Below, piece by piece: positions 9,362 to 18,019 of a stretch of DNA of 64,000 nt. The notes below the pieces were generated by a model, which ran no database searches, was not told where the DNA came from, and saw only the letters and a list, made by a program, of their open reading frames with translations. A program made the translations under genes and the position numbers. Numbering within the stretch: position 1 is the stretch's first letter; each line of letters opens with the position of its first letter. Source of the DNA: Acinetobacter sp. ANC 3781 (GTDB taxonomy: Bacteria; Pseudomonadota; Gammaproteobacteria; Pseudomonadales; Moraxellaceae); assembly GCF_004331285.1 (NCBI RefSeq), contig NZ_SJOH01000002.1, positions 1-64,000 on the forward strand, read 5' to 3'.

Positions 9362-10162
9362 ATGCAGACGCCCCGTTCATTTTTATTTGTTCCTGCTAAC
9401 CGTCCTGAGCGCTATACCAAAGCGCTCAATAGCGGTAGTGACGCAGTGATTATTGACTTAGAAGATGCGATTCCAACTGAACATAAACTCGAATCACGCG
9501 CATTACTCAAGCAATGGTTATTGGACCACCCCACTGAAAAAGTCATGATTCGAGTTAATGCTTTTCAGACCGAATGGTTTGCGGACGATATTCAACTCGC
9601 TCAATTTTCAAATGTGATTGCGATTGTTTTACCCAAAGCTGAACAACGACAAGAGTTTGAAGCGATTCAGCACATTCGTACTATTGATATTTATCCTATT
9701 ATTGAAACGCCTTATGGCATGGCGCATGTAGAGGAAATTGCCCAGTTCCCAGCTGTTCGTGCCTTGATGTTTGGCTCTATAGACTTTCAACTTGAAATGG
9801 ATATGTCTGGTGACTTTTTAGAGTTGATGTACTTCCGTAATAAAATTACTTTGGCCTCTAAACTTGCGGGTATTGCCAATCCTATTGATGGCGTCACTGC
9901 TGATTTTGGCAATACTGAATTAGTCATGACTGAAACCCTACAAGCTAAAAAACTAGGTTTCCAAGGAAAGTTATGCATTCACCCCACTCAGGTCAAAATC
10001 GTCAATCAAACATTTAATTCTAGCCCTGAAGAAATTCAATGGGCACAACAGGTTCTTGAGGCTGTAAAAGCAGCGGATGGGCAAACGATTAGCTTAAATG
10101 GAAAAATGATTGATAAACCCATTATTTCAAAAGCAGAAAAGATCTTAAAACAAGCGTATTAA
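9362..10162 (+). CDS. ccl: CitE-like lyase, probable (S)-citramalyl-CoA lyase
   Basis: A 266-aa HpcH/HpaI/CitE-type TIM-barrel lyase: RSFLFVPANRPERYTKAL at the N-terminus binds CoA in this family, DLEDAIP and the later Glu/Asp supply the magnesium ligands, PIIETPYG and FGSIDFQLEM line the active site, and GKLCIHPTQV closes the barrel. Length and partner genes (hydratase and CaiB-type transferase) match the itaconate pathway, in which Ccl splits (S)-citramalyl-CoA to acetyl-CoA and pyruvate. A malyl-CoA or HMG-like substrate cannot be excluded from sequence. It lies 18 bases after the dehydrogenase and 23 before the hydratase, so they are probably co-transcribed. Confidence 0.8.
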   Translation: MQTPRSFLFVPANRPERYTKALNSGSDAVIIDLEDAIPTEHKLESRALLKQWLLDHPTEKVMIRVNAFQTEWFADDIQLAQFSNVIAIVLPKAEQRQEFEAIQHIRTIDIYPIIETPYGMAHVEEIAQFPAVRALMFGSIDFQLEMDMSGDFLELMYFRNKITLASKLAGIANPIDGVTADFGNTELVMTETLQAKKLGFQGKLCIHPTQVKIVNQTFNSSPEEIQWAQQVLEAVKAADGQTISLNGKMIDKPIISKAEKILKQAY

Positions 10163-10185
10163 GCAAAGATAAGGATAAGACAGTT

Positions 10186-11028
10186 ATGCAAAACTTTGCA
10201 GAATGGATTGGAAATAAACAAATTTCACAAGATCATTGTGAAGAACGCTCAATACACATGCTTCAAGCATTATTTAATAAAAAAGATCAGCCAGTAAATG
10301 AAATGCCCCATCTGTTTCATTGGGCGAATTTTTTACCGGTCGTCAATCAATCTGAAATTGCTGCAGACGGTCATCCTAAGAAGGGAGATTTTTTACCTCC
10401 TATTCCATTTCCTAGACGGATGTGGGCAGGCAGTCGTCTTGAATTTATTCAACCTATTTTGGTGGGGCAAGAATTACGTCGAGTTTCTGAAATATCCGAT
10501 ATCCAATTCAAACATGGAAAAAATGGTGAGCTTTATTTTGTAACAGTGAATCATTTTATTTATGCTAATGATGAGTTAGTCATTAAAGAGCAACAGGATA
10601 TTGTTTATAAACCAGAAACTATTATTACTAACAATGTTAGTGCGACAACAACTCCTGTTGAAAGCACTCGCCGAAATTACAGTTTTAAACAGCAACATTC
10701 AGTGGATACAACTGCATTATTTCGTTATTCGGCTCTGACCTTTAATGGACATAAGATTCATTATGACCGTCCATATGCCATGCAGGTAGAAGGATATCCT
10801 GGTCTAGTGGTGCATGGCCCACTCCTAGCAACTCTATTAATGCAAACGCTACAAGATAAATATCCAGATAAAATCATTAAAAAATTTGAATTTCGTGCGG
10901 TAAAACCTGTGTTCGATTTTAATGAGTTTTATATCTGTGGCGATGTACAAGAGCAAACTGCAGAATTATGGATTGAACATAGTGATGGACACATTGCTAT
11001 GAAAGCAAAATTAACATTTCAGGAATAA
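10186..11028 (+). CDS. ich: MaoC/FAS1-type hydratase, probable itaconyl-CoA or mesaconyl-C4-CoA hydratase
   Basis: A 280-aa double-hotdog protein. The N-terminal half is FAS1-dehydratase-like (LPPIPFPRRMWAGSRLEFIQ); the C-terminal half carries the hydratase motif in LFRYSALTFNGHKIHYDRPY with the catalytic Asp/His pair, followed by GYPGLVVHGPLLATLL. This is the size and plan of Ich and of mesaconyl-C4-CoA hydratases, which add water to itaconyl- or mesaconyl-CoA to give (S)-citramalyl-CoA. The next gene begins four bases after its stop codon. Regiospecificity cannot be read from sequence. Confidence 0.8.
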   Translation: MQNFAEWIGNKQISQDHCEERSIHMLQALFNKKDQPVNEMPHLFHWANFLPVVNQSEIAADGHPKKGDFLPPIPFPRRMWAGSRLEFIQPILVGQELRRVSEISDIQFKHGKNGELYFVTVNHFIYANDELVIKEQQDIVYKPETIITNNVSATTTPVESTRRNYSFKQQHSVDTTALFRYSALTFNGHKIHYDRPYAMQVEGYPGLVVHGPLLATLLMQTLQDKYPDKIIKKFEFRAVKPVFDFNEFYICGDVQEQTAELWIEHSDGHIAMKAKLTFQE

Positions 11029-11032
11029 TGAG

Positions 11033-12181
11033 ATGAAACCACTAGAAGGTATTACTGTCGTTGCTTTGGAACATGCAATTTCGGCACCATTTTGTACACG
11101 TCAGTTAGCTGATCTAGGTGCGCGTGTCATCAAGATTGAACGGCCTGAAGGTGGTGATTTTGCACGTTATTATGATGAACGGGTCAAAGGAATGTCTTCT
11201 CATTTTGTTTGGACAAATCGCTCTAAAGAAAGCTTGGCACTGGATTTAAAATCTACCGAGGCCCAACCGGTATTAAAAAGCCTGTTAAGTAAAGCTGACA
11301 TTCTTATTCAAAATTTAGCACCAGGCGCAGCATCTCGTTTAGGACTTTCTTTCGAGCAACTTCATTCATCTTTTCCACAACTCATTATCTGTGATATTTC
11401 AGGCTATGGTGATGACCCAGAACATCCGGGTCCATATCGTGATAAAAAAGCCTATGACTTACTCATTCAAAGTGAGTCTGGCTTTTTATCGATTACTGGC
11501 ACAGAACAGGAAAATGTCAAAGCAGGATGTTCTATTGCCGATATCTCAGCAGGAATGTATGCGTATAGCAATATCTTGGCGGCTTTGCTGGAAAGACAAA
11601 AAACGGGATTGGGCAAACGTATTGATATCTCAATGCTTGAATGTATGACTGAGTGGATGGGCTTCCCTCTTTATTACGCTTCAGATGACCAACCTGAACC
11701 TCAAAAATCTGGTGCGGCTCATGCAACCATTTTTCCATACGGCCCCTTTTCTACTGGCGATAATAAACAAGTATTATTTGCTGTACAAAATGATCGTGAA
11801 TGGGCCTCTTTTTGCGAATTGGTGTTGGAAAGGCCTGAATTAGCTCACTCCAAATATTTTATCAATAATTCAAATCGAATTAAAAATCGTGAATTATTAA
11901 CAGATATTATACTTCAGACTTTCTCACACTATAGCCAAAATGAAATCATTTTAAGGCTTGAACAGGCAAAAATTGCCAATGCGAATGTCAATACATTAGC
12001 CGATGTCTGGAATCATCCACAATTAAAAGCAAGGCAACGTTGGACTGAGGTTGACACGCCAGTGGGTAAAATTCCAACATTAAAACCTGTTGGATCAAGT
12101 CATTCTGACGATTTTCAGCTTACGAAAGTACCCGCACTGGGTGAACATACTGAAAGCATTCTCAAAGAGTTAGGTTTTTGA
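11033..12181 (+). CDS. ict: CaiB/BaiF (class III) CoA-transferase, probable itaconate CoA-transferase
   Basis: A 382-aa class III CoA-transferase. PLEGITVVALEHAISAPFCT and LADLGARVIKIERPEGGDFA form the N-terminal Rossmann-like part; the catalytic aspartate is expected in CSIADISAGMYA, matching the formyl-CoA transferase nucleophile; GLGKRIDISMLECMTEW and the C-terminal PVLKSLL/KVPALGEHTESIL regions are typical. Enzymes of this type in itaconate clusters move CoA from succinyl-CoA to itaconate. Here it could also activate methylsuccinate or mesaconate. It is the last gene of the module, and an AT-rich hairpin follows about 100 bases later. Confidence 0.8.
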   Translation: MKPLEGITVVALEHAISAPFCTRQLADLGARVIKIERPEGGDFARYYDERVKGMSSHFVWTNRSKESLALDLKSTEAQPVLKSLLSKADILIQNLAPGAASRLGLSFEQLHSSFPQLIICDISGYGDDPEHPGPYRDKKAYDLLIQSESGFLSITGTEQENVKAGCSIADISAGMYAYSNILAALLERQKTGLGKRIDISMLECMTEWMGFPLYYASDDQPEPQKSGAAHATIFPYGPFSTGDNKQVLFAVQNDREWASFCELVLERPELAHSKYFINNSNRIKNRELLTDIILQTFSHYSQNEIILRLEQAKIANANVNTLADVWNHPQLKARQRWTEVDTPVGKIPTLKPVGSSHSDDFQLTKVPALGEHTESILKELGF

Positions 12182-12285
12182 AGCTAAAAGTAAAAATTAA
12201 TTACAATTCCAAAATCTTTCTTTTCACATAACTATTGTCTAATAGTCTCTTCAGTTTAAAAAAATAGATGATGCCCAGTAAAGTT

Positions 12286-12324
12286 TAAATTATTTATACA
12301 TTATCAAGATGTATAAATAATTTA
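12286..12324. repeat. Perfect 16-bp inverted repeat between the two catabolic modules
   Basis: TAAATTATTTATACAT and its exact complement flank a 7-base loop. It lies about 105 bases after the CoA-transferase stop and about 100 before the second LysR start. There is no T-run immediately after, so it may be a weak terminator, an mRNA 3' end or a regulator-binding palindrome. Confidence 0.6.
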
Positions 12325-12420
12325 CCAAACTGGTGGTTGATCAACCTATATAAGAGCCAAACTAAAGGACTATAATTTTTAAACTCAGACTATGTTTTTT
12401 AAATTTAATAGAGTAAGCCT

Positions 12421-13314
12421 GTGAACTTTGATCTAAATGACTTTCGGTTAATTTTAAATATAGCAGAGACCAAAAATTTGACACGGGCTGCAGAAAAATC
12501 TTTCTTATCTACTCCCGCTGCTAGTAATCGAATTAAAAACTTAGAACATGTCTTAGGCTTAAAAATTTTAGACCGTTCTTCTCAAGGTGTTGAACTGACT
12601 GAAATTGGGATGATCTATTTAAAATATGCTAAATCGATTTATCATGAGATTGAATGTCTGAAAGGTGAACTGGCTCAGTTTAATGATCTGATCCCAGGGA
12701 AATTATCTATTGCTGCCAACACAACGGCCATCACTGAATACATACCCACCGCCCTATCAGAGTATTTAATTACTCATCCTCATGTGGATGTAAACCTTAA
12801 AGAAATGCTGAGTGAAGATATCGTCAATCTTGTCGCAGATAAACGTGCCGATCTTGGAATTATTTCTGGGAATATTGATACGAAGAATTTACAGACTATA
12901 CCTTTAATTTCTTCTCAACTGATTTTAATTGCACCCAAAACCCACCCCATTCTAGAACACACCAATGTGACATTATTAGATGCAATTCAATATTCAGTTG
13001 TAACTTTGCATGAAGGCAGCGCAATTCAAATTTTTTTACATAAGTTATCTCAACAATTAGATAAAAAAATCAATATTCGAGTGCAAGTTTCAAGCTATGA
13101 CTCAATTTGTCAAATGGTTGCCGCAGGTGCAGGTATTGCCATTATTCCTTTGGCCACTTTTAGACGTTTACAACATATTCACCCGAATATCGAGCATAGA
13201 GAAATTGATGAAAAATGGGCCCATCGCGGCTTTAAAATATGCGCTATAAACTTTAATGAAATCAGTCAATTCACTAAAGACTTTATTGAATGTTTAAAGT
13301 CTCATATTCATTAA
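12421..13314 (+). CDS. LysR-family regulator in front of the mml-like operon
   Basis: A 297-aa LysR protein starting with GTG: helix-turn-helix in residues 1-60 (LNIAETKNLTRAAEKS-type region, AASNRIKNLEHVLGLKILDR) and an effector-binding domain with the usual FAIIP-like GIAIIPLATFRR near the C-terminus. Unlike most LysR genes it points the same way as its presumed target operon, about 140 bases upstream of it. In the related Pseudomonas reinekei operon 4-methyl-3-oxoadipate is the reported inducer; whether this protein senses it is inference. It could also be the last gene of the itaconate module transcript. Confidence 0.85.
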   Translation: MNFDLNDFRLILNIAETKNLTRAAEKSFLSTPAASNRIKNLEHVLGLKILDRSSQGVELTEIGMIYLKYAKSIYHEIECLKGELAQFNDLIPGKLSIAANTTAITEYIPTALSEYLITHPHVDVNLKEMLSEDIVNLVADKRADLGIISGNIDTKNLQTIPLISSQLILIAPKTHPILEHTNVTLLDAIQYSVVTLHEGSAIQIFLHKLSQQLDKKINIRVQVSSYDSICQMVAAGAGIAIIPLATFRRLQHIHPNIEHREIDEKWAHRGFKICAINFNEISQFTKDFIECLKSHIH

Positions 13315-13452
13315 TAATCCAGTCAATCTGCCTTGCCATAGCGTTAGCCCCAGGTTAACGCCACTTTCAAATTTCAAAATTGTGCAAAACATCAAGCTAT
13401 GTAACTTTACTACCAGAGAACATGAAAAGAACGAATGTTACAGGACAGTAAA

Positions 13453-14127
13453 ATGATCAATAAAATTTTCAATTCGGCAAAGGATATTGTCAAAGACATT
13501 CAAGATGGCTCAATGATTGCAATTGGAGGTTTTGGTGGTTCAGGCATGCCTAATGAACTTATCGATGCACTCATTGACCAAGGTGCCAAAGATTTAACTA
13601 TTGTGAGCAATAATGCTGGAAATGGTGATCAAGGTCTTGCAGCACTACTCAAAGCCAAACGTGTCAAAAAACTAATTTGCTCATTCCCTCGTCAAAAAGA
13701 TGCCTATGTTTTTGAAGACTTGTATCGCAATAATGAAATTGAACTTGAAGTTGTGCCCCAAGGTACGCTTGCAGAACGTTTAAGAGCTGCTGGTTGTGGT
13801 ATTGGTGGTTTTTATACACGTACAGCTTATGGCACCTTACTTTCAGAAAATAAAGAAACCAAACAAATAGATGGTCAAGGCTACGTCTTTGAGAAAGCTT
13901 TAGCCGTAGATTACAGCCTGATTTATGCCAAGACAGGTGATCGTTGGGGCAATCTCATTTACAACAAAACTGCACGTAATTTTGCGCCTGTCATGGCTAT
14001 GGCTGCAAAAACCACTTTAGTCGCCGTAGATCAAATCTGTGAACTTGGTGATTTAGATCCGGAAATTATTATTACTCCTGGAATTTTTGTCGATCGTGTC
14101 ACCCTAAAAAATGGGCATGGAGCGTAA
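13453..14127 (+). CDS. mmlF: CoA-transferase alpha subunit (4-methyl-3-oxoadipate type)
   Basis: Subunit A of a class I (Pfam CoA_trans) enzyme: GGFGGSGMPNELIDALIDQG binds CoA, NNAGNGDQGLAALLKA and CSFPRQKDAYVFEDLY are conserved with PcaI, and the C-terminus ends near DPEIIITPGIFV. The start chosen has AGGA seven bases upstream and aligns with family N-termini (MINKIF); an ATG six codons earlier is less well placed. With the next gene it would move CoA from succinyl-CoA to 4-methyl-3-oxoadipate. Ordinary 3-oxoadipate is an alternative substrate, but a separate pcaIJ-type pair exists about 34 kb away in this window. Confidence 0.85.
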   Translation: MINKIFNSAKDIVKDIQDGSMIAIGGFGGSGMPNELIDALIDQGAKDLTIVSNNAGNGDQGLAALLKAKRVKKLICSFPRQKDAYVFEDLYRNNEIELEVVPQGTLAERLRAAGCGIGGFYTRTAYGTLLSENKETKQIDGQGYVFEKALAVDYSLIYAKTGDRWGNLIYNKTARNFAPVMAMAAKTTLVAVDQICELGDLDPEIIITPGIFVDRVTLKNGHGA

Positions 14128-14132
14128 GCATT

Positions 14133-14777
14133 ATGGATATCCAACAAAAAAATAATCTTGCTCAACGTGTGGCTCACGATATTCCTGAAGGGTCATATGT
14201 CAATTTAGGCATCGGTTTACCGACCCTAGTTGCGGACTATTTCGCTGATAAAGAAGTAATTCTACAAAGTGAAAATGGTGTGTTGGGTCAATGGACTCAA
14301 GCAGAAGCCGGTGAAGAAAACTGGGATTTAATCAATGCAGGAAAAGAAGCCATTGATTTAAAAAAAGGAGGGGCCTTTTTTCATCATGCAGATTCTTTTG
14401 GAATGATGCGCGGTGGACATCTGGATTACTGCATTCTGGGTGCATTCCAAATTTCAGCTAATGGTGATCTAGCCAACTGGCATACAGGACATCCAGATGC
14501 CATTCCTGCAGTAGGCGGGGCAATGGATCTTGCTTCAGGTGCACAAAATGTTTACGTCATGATGGAACATTTAACCAAACAAGGTCATAGCAAAATTTTA
14601 GAGAAGTGCAGTTATCCATTAACAGGGCTGGCTTGTGTGAATCGTGTATATACAGAGATTGCTACCTTTGACTTTGACAATGGACAAGTGTTTGTAATTG
14701 ATATTGTAGCCCCTCATACCGCTGAGTATGTTCAAAGTATTACCGATATACCACTCGATTTTTCAAGAATGAAATAA
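14133..14777 (+). CDS. mmlG: CoA-transferase beta subunit
   Basis: Subunit B, 214 aa, starting five bases after the alpha subunit. GIGLPTLVADYF and the SENGVLG motif carrying the catalytic glutamate are present, followed by GGAFFHHADSFGMMRGGHLD and LANWHTGHPDAIPAVGGAMD. It is the same size as PcaJ/ScoB. Close spacing implies translational coupling and equal subunit production. Together the pair is expected to activate the keto-acid before the thiolase encoded further down the same operon. Confidence 0.87.
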   Translation: MDIQQKNNLAQRVAHDIPEGSYVNLGIGLPTLVADYFADKEVILQSENGVLGQWTQAEAGEENWDLINAGKEAIDLKKGGAFFHHADSFGMMRGGHLDYCILGAFQISANGDLANWHTGHPDAIPAVGGAMDLASGAQNVYVMMEHLTKQGHSKILEKCSYPLTGLACVNRVYTEIATFDFDNGQVFVIDIVAPHTAEYVQSITDIPLDFSRMK

Positions 14778-14808
14778 ATCATAAATCGATTTTACAAAGG
14801 AGATGTAA

Positions 14809-16074
14809 ATGGGAATGTTGAATTGGTACAAGGAATCGGATTCTAACCAGAAAAAGACATTTTGGGCATGTTATGCAGGTTGGGCACTTGACTCTTATGA
14901 CATGCAAATTTTTAGTTTTTTATTACCCGTCATTATGGCGACTTGGGCCCTTACTCAAACTCAGGTTGGCCTGATTGGTACGGTTGCCCTGATTGTTACC
15001 GCCATTGGCGGATGGATCGCAGGTATTTTGGCCGACCGTTATGGTCGTGTAAAAATCCTGATGTTTACCATTTTATGGTTTACATTTTTCGGCGTACTGG
15101 CAGGATTTGCACAAAATTATGAACAGCTTTTAGTCGCAAGAACCCTACAAGGCCTTGGTTTTGGTGGTGAATGGGCAGTTGGCGCGGCACTCATGGCCGA
15201 AGCTGTTTCTGCAAAACATAAAAATAAGGCTGTCGGCTTTGTCCAGTCAGGAATGGCTTTAGGTTGGGCAGGATCGGTGATTGTAGCCACAATACTTATT
15301 ACGATGCTGCCACCCGAATGGTCTTGGCGTGTGGTTTTTTGGACTGGTGTCATTCCCGCTTTAATTGTGATTTATATTCGCCGTAATGTGAAAGAATCGG
15401 TCGAATTCGTAAATGATGTGGCTAAAAATAAAGAAAATATTGAGAAAGCATCTTTTAGTTCTATTTTCAAAAAAGAATATTTACGTTCAACCATTTTTGC
15501 AAGTTTACTCGTTATAGGTTTACAAGCAGCATGCTATGCCATTCTTATTTGGATTCCGACCCTGATGAATGAGCGTGGACTGAGTCCAAGCTCTAAAATT
15601 GTTACGATTTTAATTATGGCTGCAGGAGCATTTGCAGGCTTTATGTTTACAGCTTATCTGGCTGATAAATGGGGTCGTAAACAAACTCTGATTGGTATGT
15701 CTATTTTGAGCTGGATTGTAACCGTGGTGTATATGTTGATTGCAATGAATCAATACATCACCTTAGCACTGGGCTTCTTTGTCGGTTTCTCTGCAATCGG
15801 TATGTTTGCAGCCCTCGGCCCATTTTTGACAGACTTATTCCCGACCCATATTCGTACCACAGGTATGGGCTTTTCCTACAATGTCGGAAAATCATTTGGT
15901 GCTCTATCAGTCGTTGGTGTGGGTATTCTTGCTGAATCATTAGGTCTTGCTCCCTCGATCGGTTTGTTTTGCTTAACCGCCTATGCCTTAGCCACTATTT
16001 CAATCTTGTTAATTAAAGTTAATAAAGAAGAGCTTACACCTACACCTTCTCTCTATAAGAAACAGGAAGCTTGA
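14809..16074 (+). CDS. MFS transporter of the aromatic/organic acid type, probable lactone or acid importer
   Basis: A 421-aa twelve-helix carrier. The first helix contains WALDSYD, with the aspartate pair seen in aromatic-acid:proton symporters; [13 protein letters not shown] is the loop 2-3 signature and [12 protein letters not shown] its repeat in loop 8-9; [20 protein letters not shown] lies in helices 4-5. A strong AAGGAG precedes the ATG. Its position inside the mml-like operon suggests uptake of 4-methylmuconolactone or a related acid. The stop codon overlaps the upstream possible start of the methylisomerase gene. Confidence 0.85.
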   Translation: MGMLNWYKESDSNQKKTFWACYAGWALDSYDMQIFSFLLPVIMATWALTQTQVGLIGTVALIVTAIGGWIAGILADRYGRVKILMFTILWFTFFGVLAGFAQNYEQLLVARTLQGLGFGGEWAVGAALMAEAVSAKHKNKAVGFVQSGMALGWAGSVIVATILITMLPPEWSWRVVFWTGVIPALIVIYIRRNVKESVEFVNDVAKNKENIEKASFSSIFKKEYLRSTIFASLLVIGLQAACYAILIWIPTLMNERGLSPSSKIVTILIMAAGAFAGFMFTAYLADKWGRKQTLIGMSILSWIVTVVYMLIAMNQYITLALGFFVGFSAIGMFAALGPFLTDLFPTHIRTTGMGFSYNVGKSFGALSVVGVGILAESLGLAPSIGLFCLTAYALATISILLIKVNKEELTPTPSLYKKQEA

Positions 16075-16076
16075 TG

Positions 16077-16400
16077 ATGATTCGTATTCTTTACTTACTC
16101 AGCAAACCAGAACATATGAGCAAAGAACAGTTTGATGCCGAATGTTTACGCCACTTTGAAATGTCAGAAGGTATTCCTGGCTTACATAAATATGAAGTGC
16201 GTTTAATTGCCTCAGAACCGACAGATCTTCATGTTCCATTCTTTGATGTGCCGGGTGTCGATGCTATTGGAGAATGCTGGTTCGAAAATGAACAACAAAT
16301 GCAAACTTATATGGATTCTGAAGTTCGTAAAAACTGGTTTGAACATGGCAAGACTTTCATTGGTAAGTTGAAGCCATTTATAACCAAAGACGTTATATAA
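16077..16400 (+). CDS. mmlI: 4-methylmuconolactone methylisomerase (EthD-like fold)
   Basis: A 107-aa dimeric alpha+beta-barrel protein. It begins [19 protein letters not shown] and matches, as I remember it, the structurally characterised Cupriavidus enzyme over its whole length. The key residues reported there fall at the same numbers when this ATG is used: His26 (LRHFEM), Tyr39 (LHKYEV) and Cys67 (GECWF). The enzyme moves the methyl-bearing lactone to give 3-methylmuconolactone, rescuing a dead-end product of 4-methylcatechol cleavage. An ATG one codon earlier overlaps the transporter stop and is an alternative start. Confidence 0.9.
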   Translation: MIRILYLLSKPEHMSKEQFDAECLRHFEMSEGIPGLHKYEVRLIASEPTDLHVPFFDVPGVDAIGECWFENEQQMQTYMDSEVRKNWFEHGKTFIGKLKPFITKDVI

Positions 16401-16432
16401 AATTTTTAATTCAAATATTAAGGACAATCAAA

Positions 16433-16711
16433 ATGCTTTTTTGCGTAGAAATGACTGTAAAGATTCCTCTAGATAGCGATCCTACAAAAATGGATGCAAT
16501 TAAACGCGCTGAAAAAGAACGCGCTATTGAGTTACAGAAAGCAGGAAAATGGCCACATTTATGGCGTGTTACAGGTAAATATTCCAATATCAGTATTTTT
16601 GATGTGGAAAGCAATAATGAATTACATGACTTATTAATGAGTTTGCCTTTATTTCCCTATATGGAGATTAAAGTGACGGCATTATCTCAACACCCCTCTT
16701 CAATTCACTAA
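16433..16711 (+). CDS. mmlJ: Methylmuconolactone isomerase (CatC-like)
   Basis: A 92-aa member of the muconolactone isomerase family: MLFCVEMTVKIPLDSDP, EKERAIELQKAGKWPHLWRV, GKYSNISIFDV and LHDLLMSLPLFPYMEIKVTA, ending HPSSIH as in CatC. The protein forms decamers and shifts the lactone double bond. No muconate cycloisomerase (catB) or enol-lactonase of the pcaD/catD alpha/beta-hydrolase type is near, so it belongs with the methylisomerase before it and the metallo-hydrolase after it rather than with the classical catechol pathway. Confidence 0.9.
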   Translation: MLFCVEMTVKIPLDSDPTKMDAIKRAEKERAIELQKAGKWPHLWRVTGKYSNISIFDVESNNELHDLLMSLPLFPYMEIKVTALSQHPSSIH

Positions 16712-16745
16712 CGCTGAATACCTTTTAAGATCAAGGATGGTCATC

Positions 16746-18008
16746 ATGGAAAAGATATACGATATTTCTCAGCTTGATTTATCCAGCTATGTTCGACATG
16801 GTGATCGCGTGGTATGGGGCCAGGCTCAAGCTGAACCCATCACGCTTACTCAAAATTTAATTCAAAATCGTAAAAAAATTGGGAAATTTAAAGTTTTTTT
16901 AGGCATTAGCCAGTTTCCTACTTGCCTACCTGAATACTCCGAACACATCGAATATCTGAGCTATTGTGGTGCAGGATATAATCGAACCCTTGCACAACAT
17001 CAGGTTTTAGATATTGTGCCTGTGCATTATTCACAACTTCCCCGTTTAATCGAAAATCAACAGCTTAAACTAGATGTTGTATTGATTCAGGTTTCAGCAG
17101 CAAATGCTCAAGGACAATATAGTTATAGCTTGGCACAAGATTATTTAAAATCTGCCCTTCGACATGCTCGAATTGTGATTGCGGAAGTCAATCGGCAAGC
17201 ACCTTGGGTGTATTCGGATCAATATTTAACTGAGGCTGATTTTGATGTGATGGTGTATACCGACCGGAAAATCGAAGCACAACACAGTGCTGATTATTCA
17301 GCAACCACTCAAAAAATTGCTCAAAATGTTGCCTCTTGCATCCCCGATCATTCAACTTTACAACTTGGAATCGGCTCTATTCCCGAGGCCATTATGCAGG
17401 CTTTGGATCAACATCAGCATTTAGGTATTCATTCCGGCATTATTGGTGATGGTGTTGCCGAATTGATGCAAAAAGGGGTGATTACCAATCAGAAAAAAAG
17501 TATTGATCCTGGAAAAACCATCACAGGTTTAATTGTGGGTTCTTCTAAACTACATCAATTTGTTCATCAAAATTCAGGCATTGAACTGCGTTCAACCGAA
17601 TATACCCATCATGCTGCGACTCTTGCTGCCATTCAACAGTTTATTGCGATCAACTCGGCAATTGAAGTTGATTTAACAGGTCAGGTAAATGCTGAGATTG
17701 CCAATAAAACTTATGTGGGCGCTGTAGGTGGAGCTTTGGACTTTATTCGTGCCGCCAATCAGTCTCATGGGGGCGTTTCAATTATTGCCCTGCCTGCTTC
17801 TGGAAAAAGTTTTAGTCGTATCGTAAGCAAGCTACAAGGCCCCGTGTCTACACCGCGCAGTGATGCCGGGCTGATTGTGACTGAATATGGCATTGCAGAC
17901 TTACGTGGTTTAAGCCTGTCGCAGCGTGTTGAAAAAATGATATCCATTGCAGCCCCTGATTTTCAAGCAGAACTTGAGCAGCAAGCCATCGATCTAAAAC
18001 TAGTTTAA
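16746..18008 (+). CDS. mmlK: Acetyl-CoA hydrolase/4-hydroxybutyrate CoA-transferase family, probable methylsuccinate activation
   Basis: A 420-aa class I type CoA-transferase of the acetyl-CoA hydrolase family. LQLGIGSIPEAIMQAL and HSGIIGDGVAELMQKG frame the glycine-rich CoA site; the conserved TEYGIADLRGLSLSQRVEKM lies near the C-terminus. AAGGA eight bases before this ATG decides against an ATG three codons upstream. In P. reinekei MT1 a deletion of the corresponding gene accumulates methylsuccinate, so the enzyme is needed to channel methylsuccinate or its CoA ester onward. Here that would hand the substrate to the adjoining dehydrogenase module. Confidence 0.85.
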   Translation: MEKIYDISQLDLSSYVRHGDRVVWGQAQAEPITLTQNLIQNRKKIGKFKVFLGISQFPTCLPEYSEHIEYLSYCGAGYNRTLAQHQVLDIVPVHYSQLPRLIENQQLKLDVVLIQVSAANAQGQYSYSLAQDYLKSALRHARIVIAEVNRQAPWVYSDQYLTEADFDVMVYTDRKIEAQHSADYSATTQKIAQNVASCIPDHSTLQLGIGSIPEAIMQALDQHQHLGIHSGIIGDGVAELMQKGVITNQKKSIDPGKTITGLIVGSSKLHQFVHQNSGIELRSTEYTHHAATLAAIQQFIAINSAIEVDLTGQVNAEIANKTYVGAVGGALDFIRAANQSHGGVSIIALPASGKSFSRIVSKLQGPVSTPRSDAGLIVTEYGIADLRGLSLSQRVEKMISIAAPDFQAELEQQAIDLKLV

Positions 18009-18019
18009 AAGGAATTGAA

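Noticed and set aside
13315..13434. GCGTTA/TAACGC inverted repeat near 13341-13361
   Set aside because: Only six bases per arm with a 9-base loop; could be chance, so not listed as a terminator or operator.
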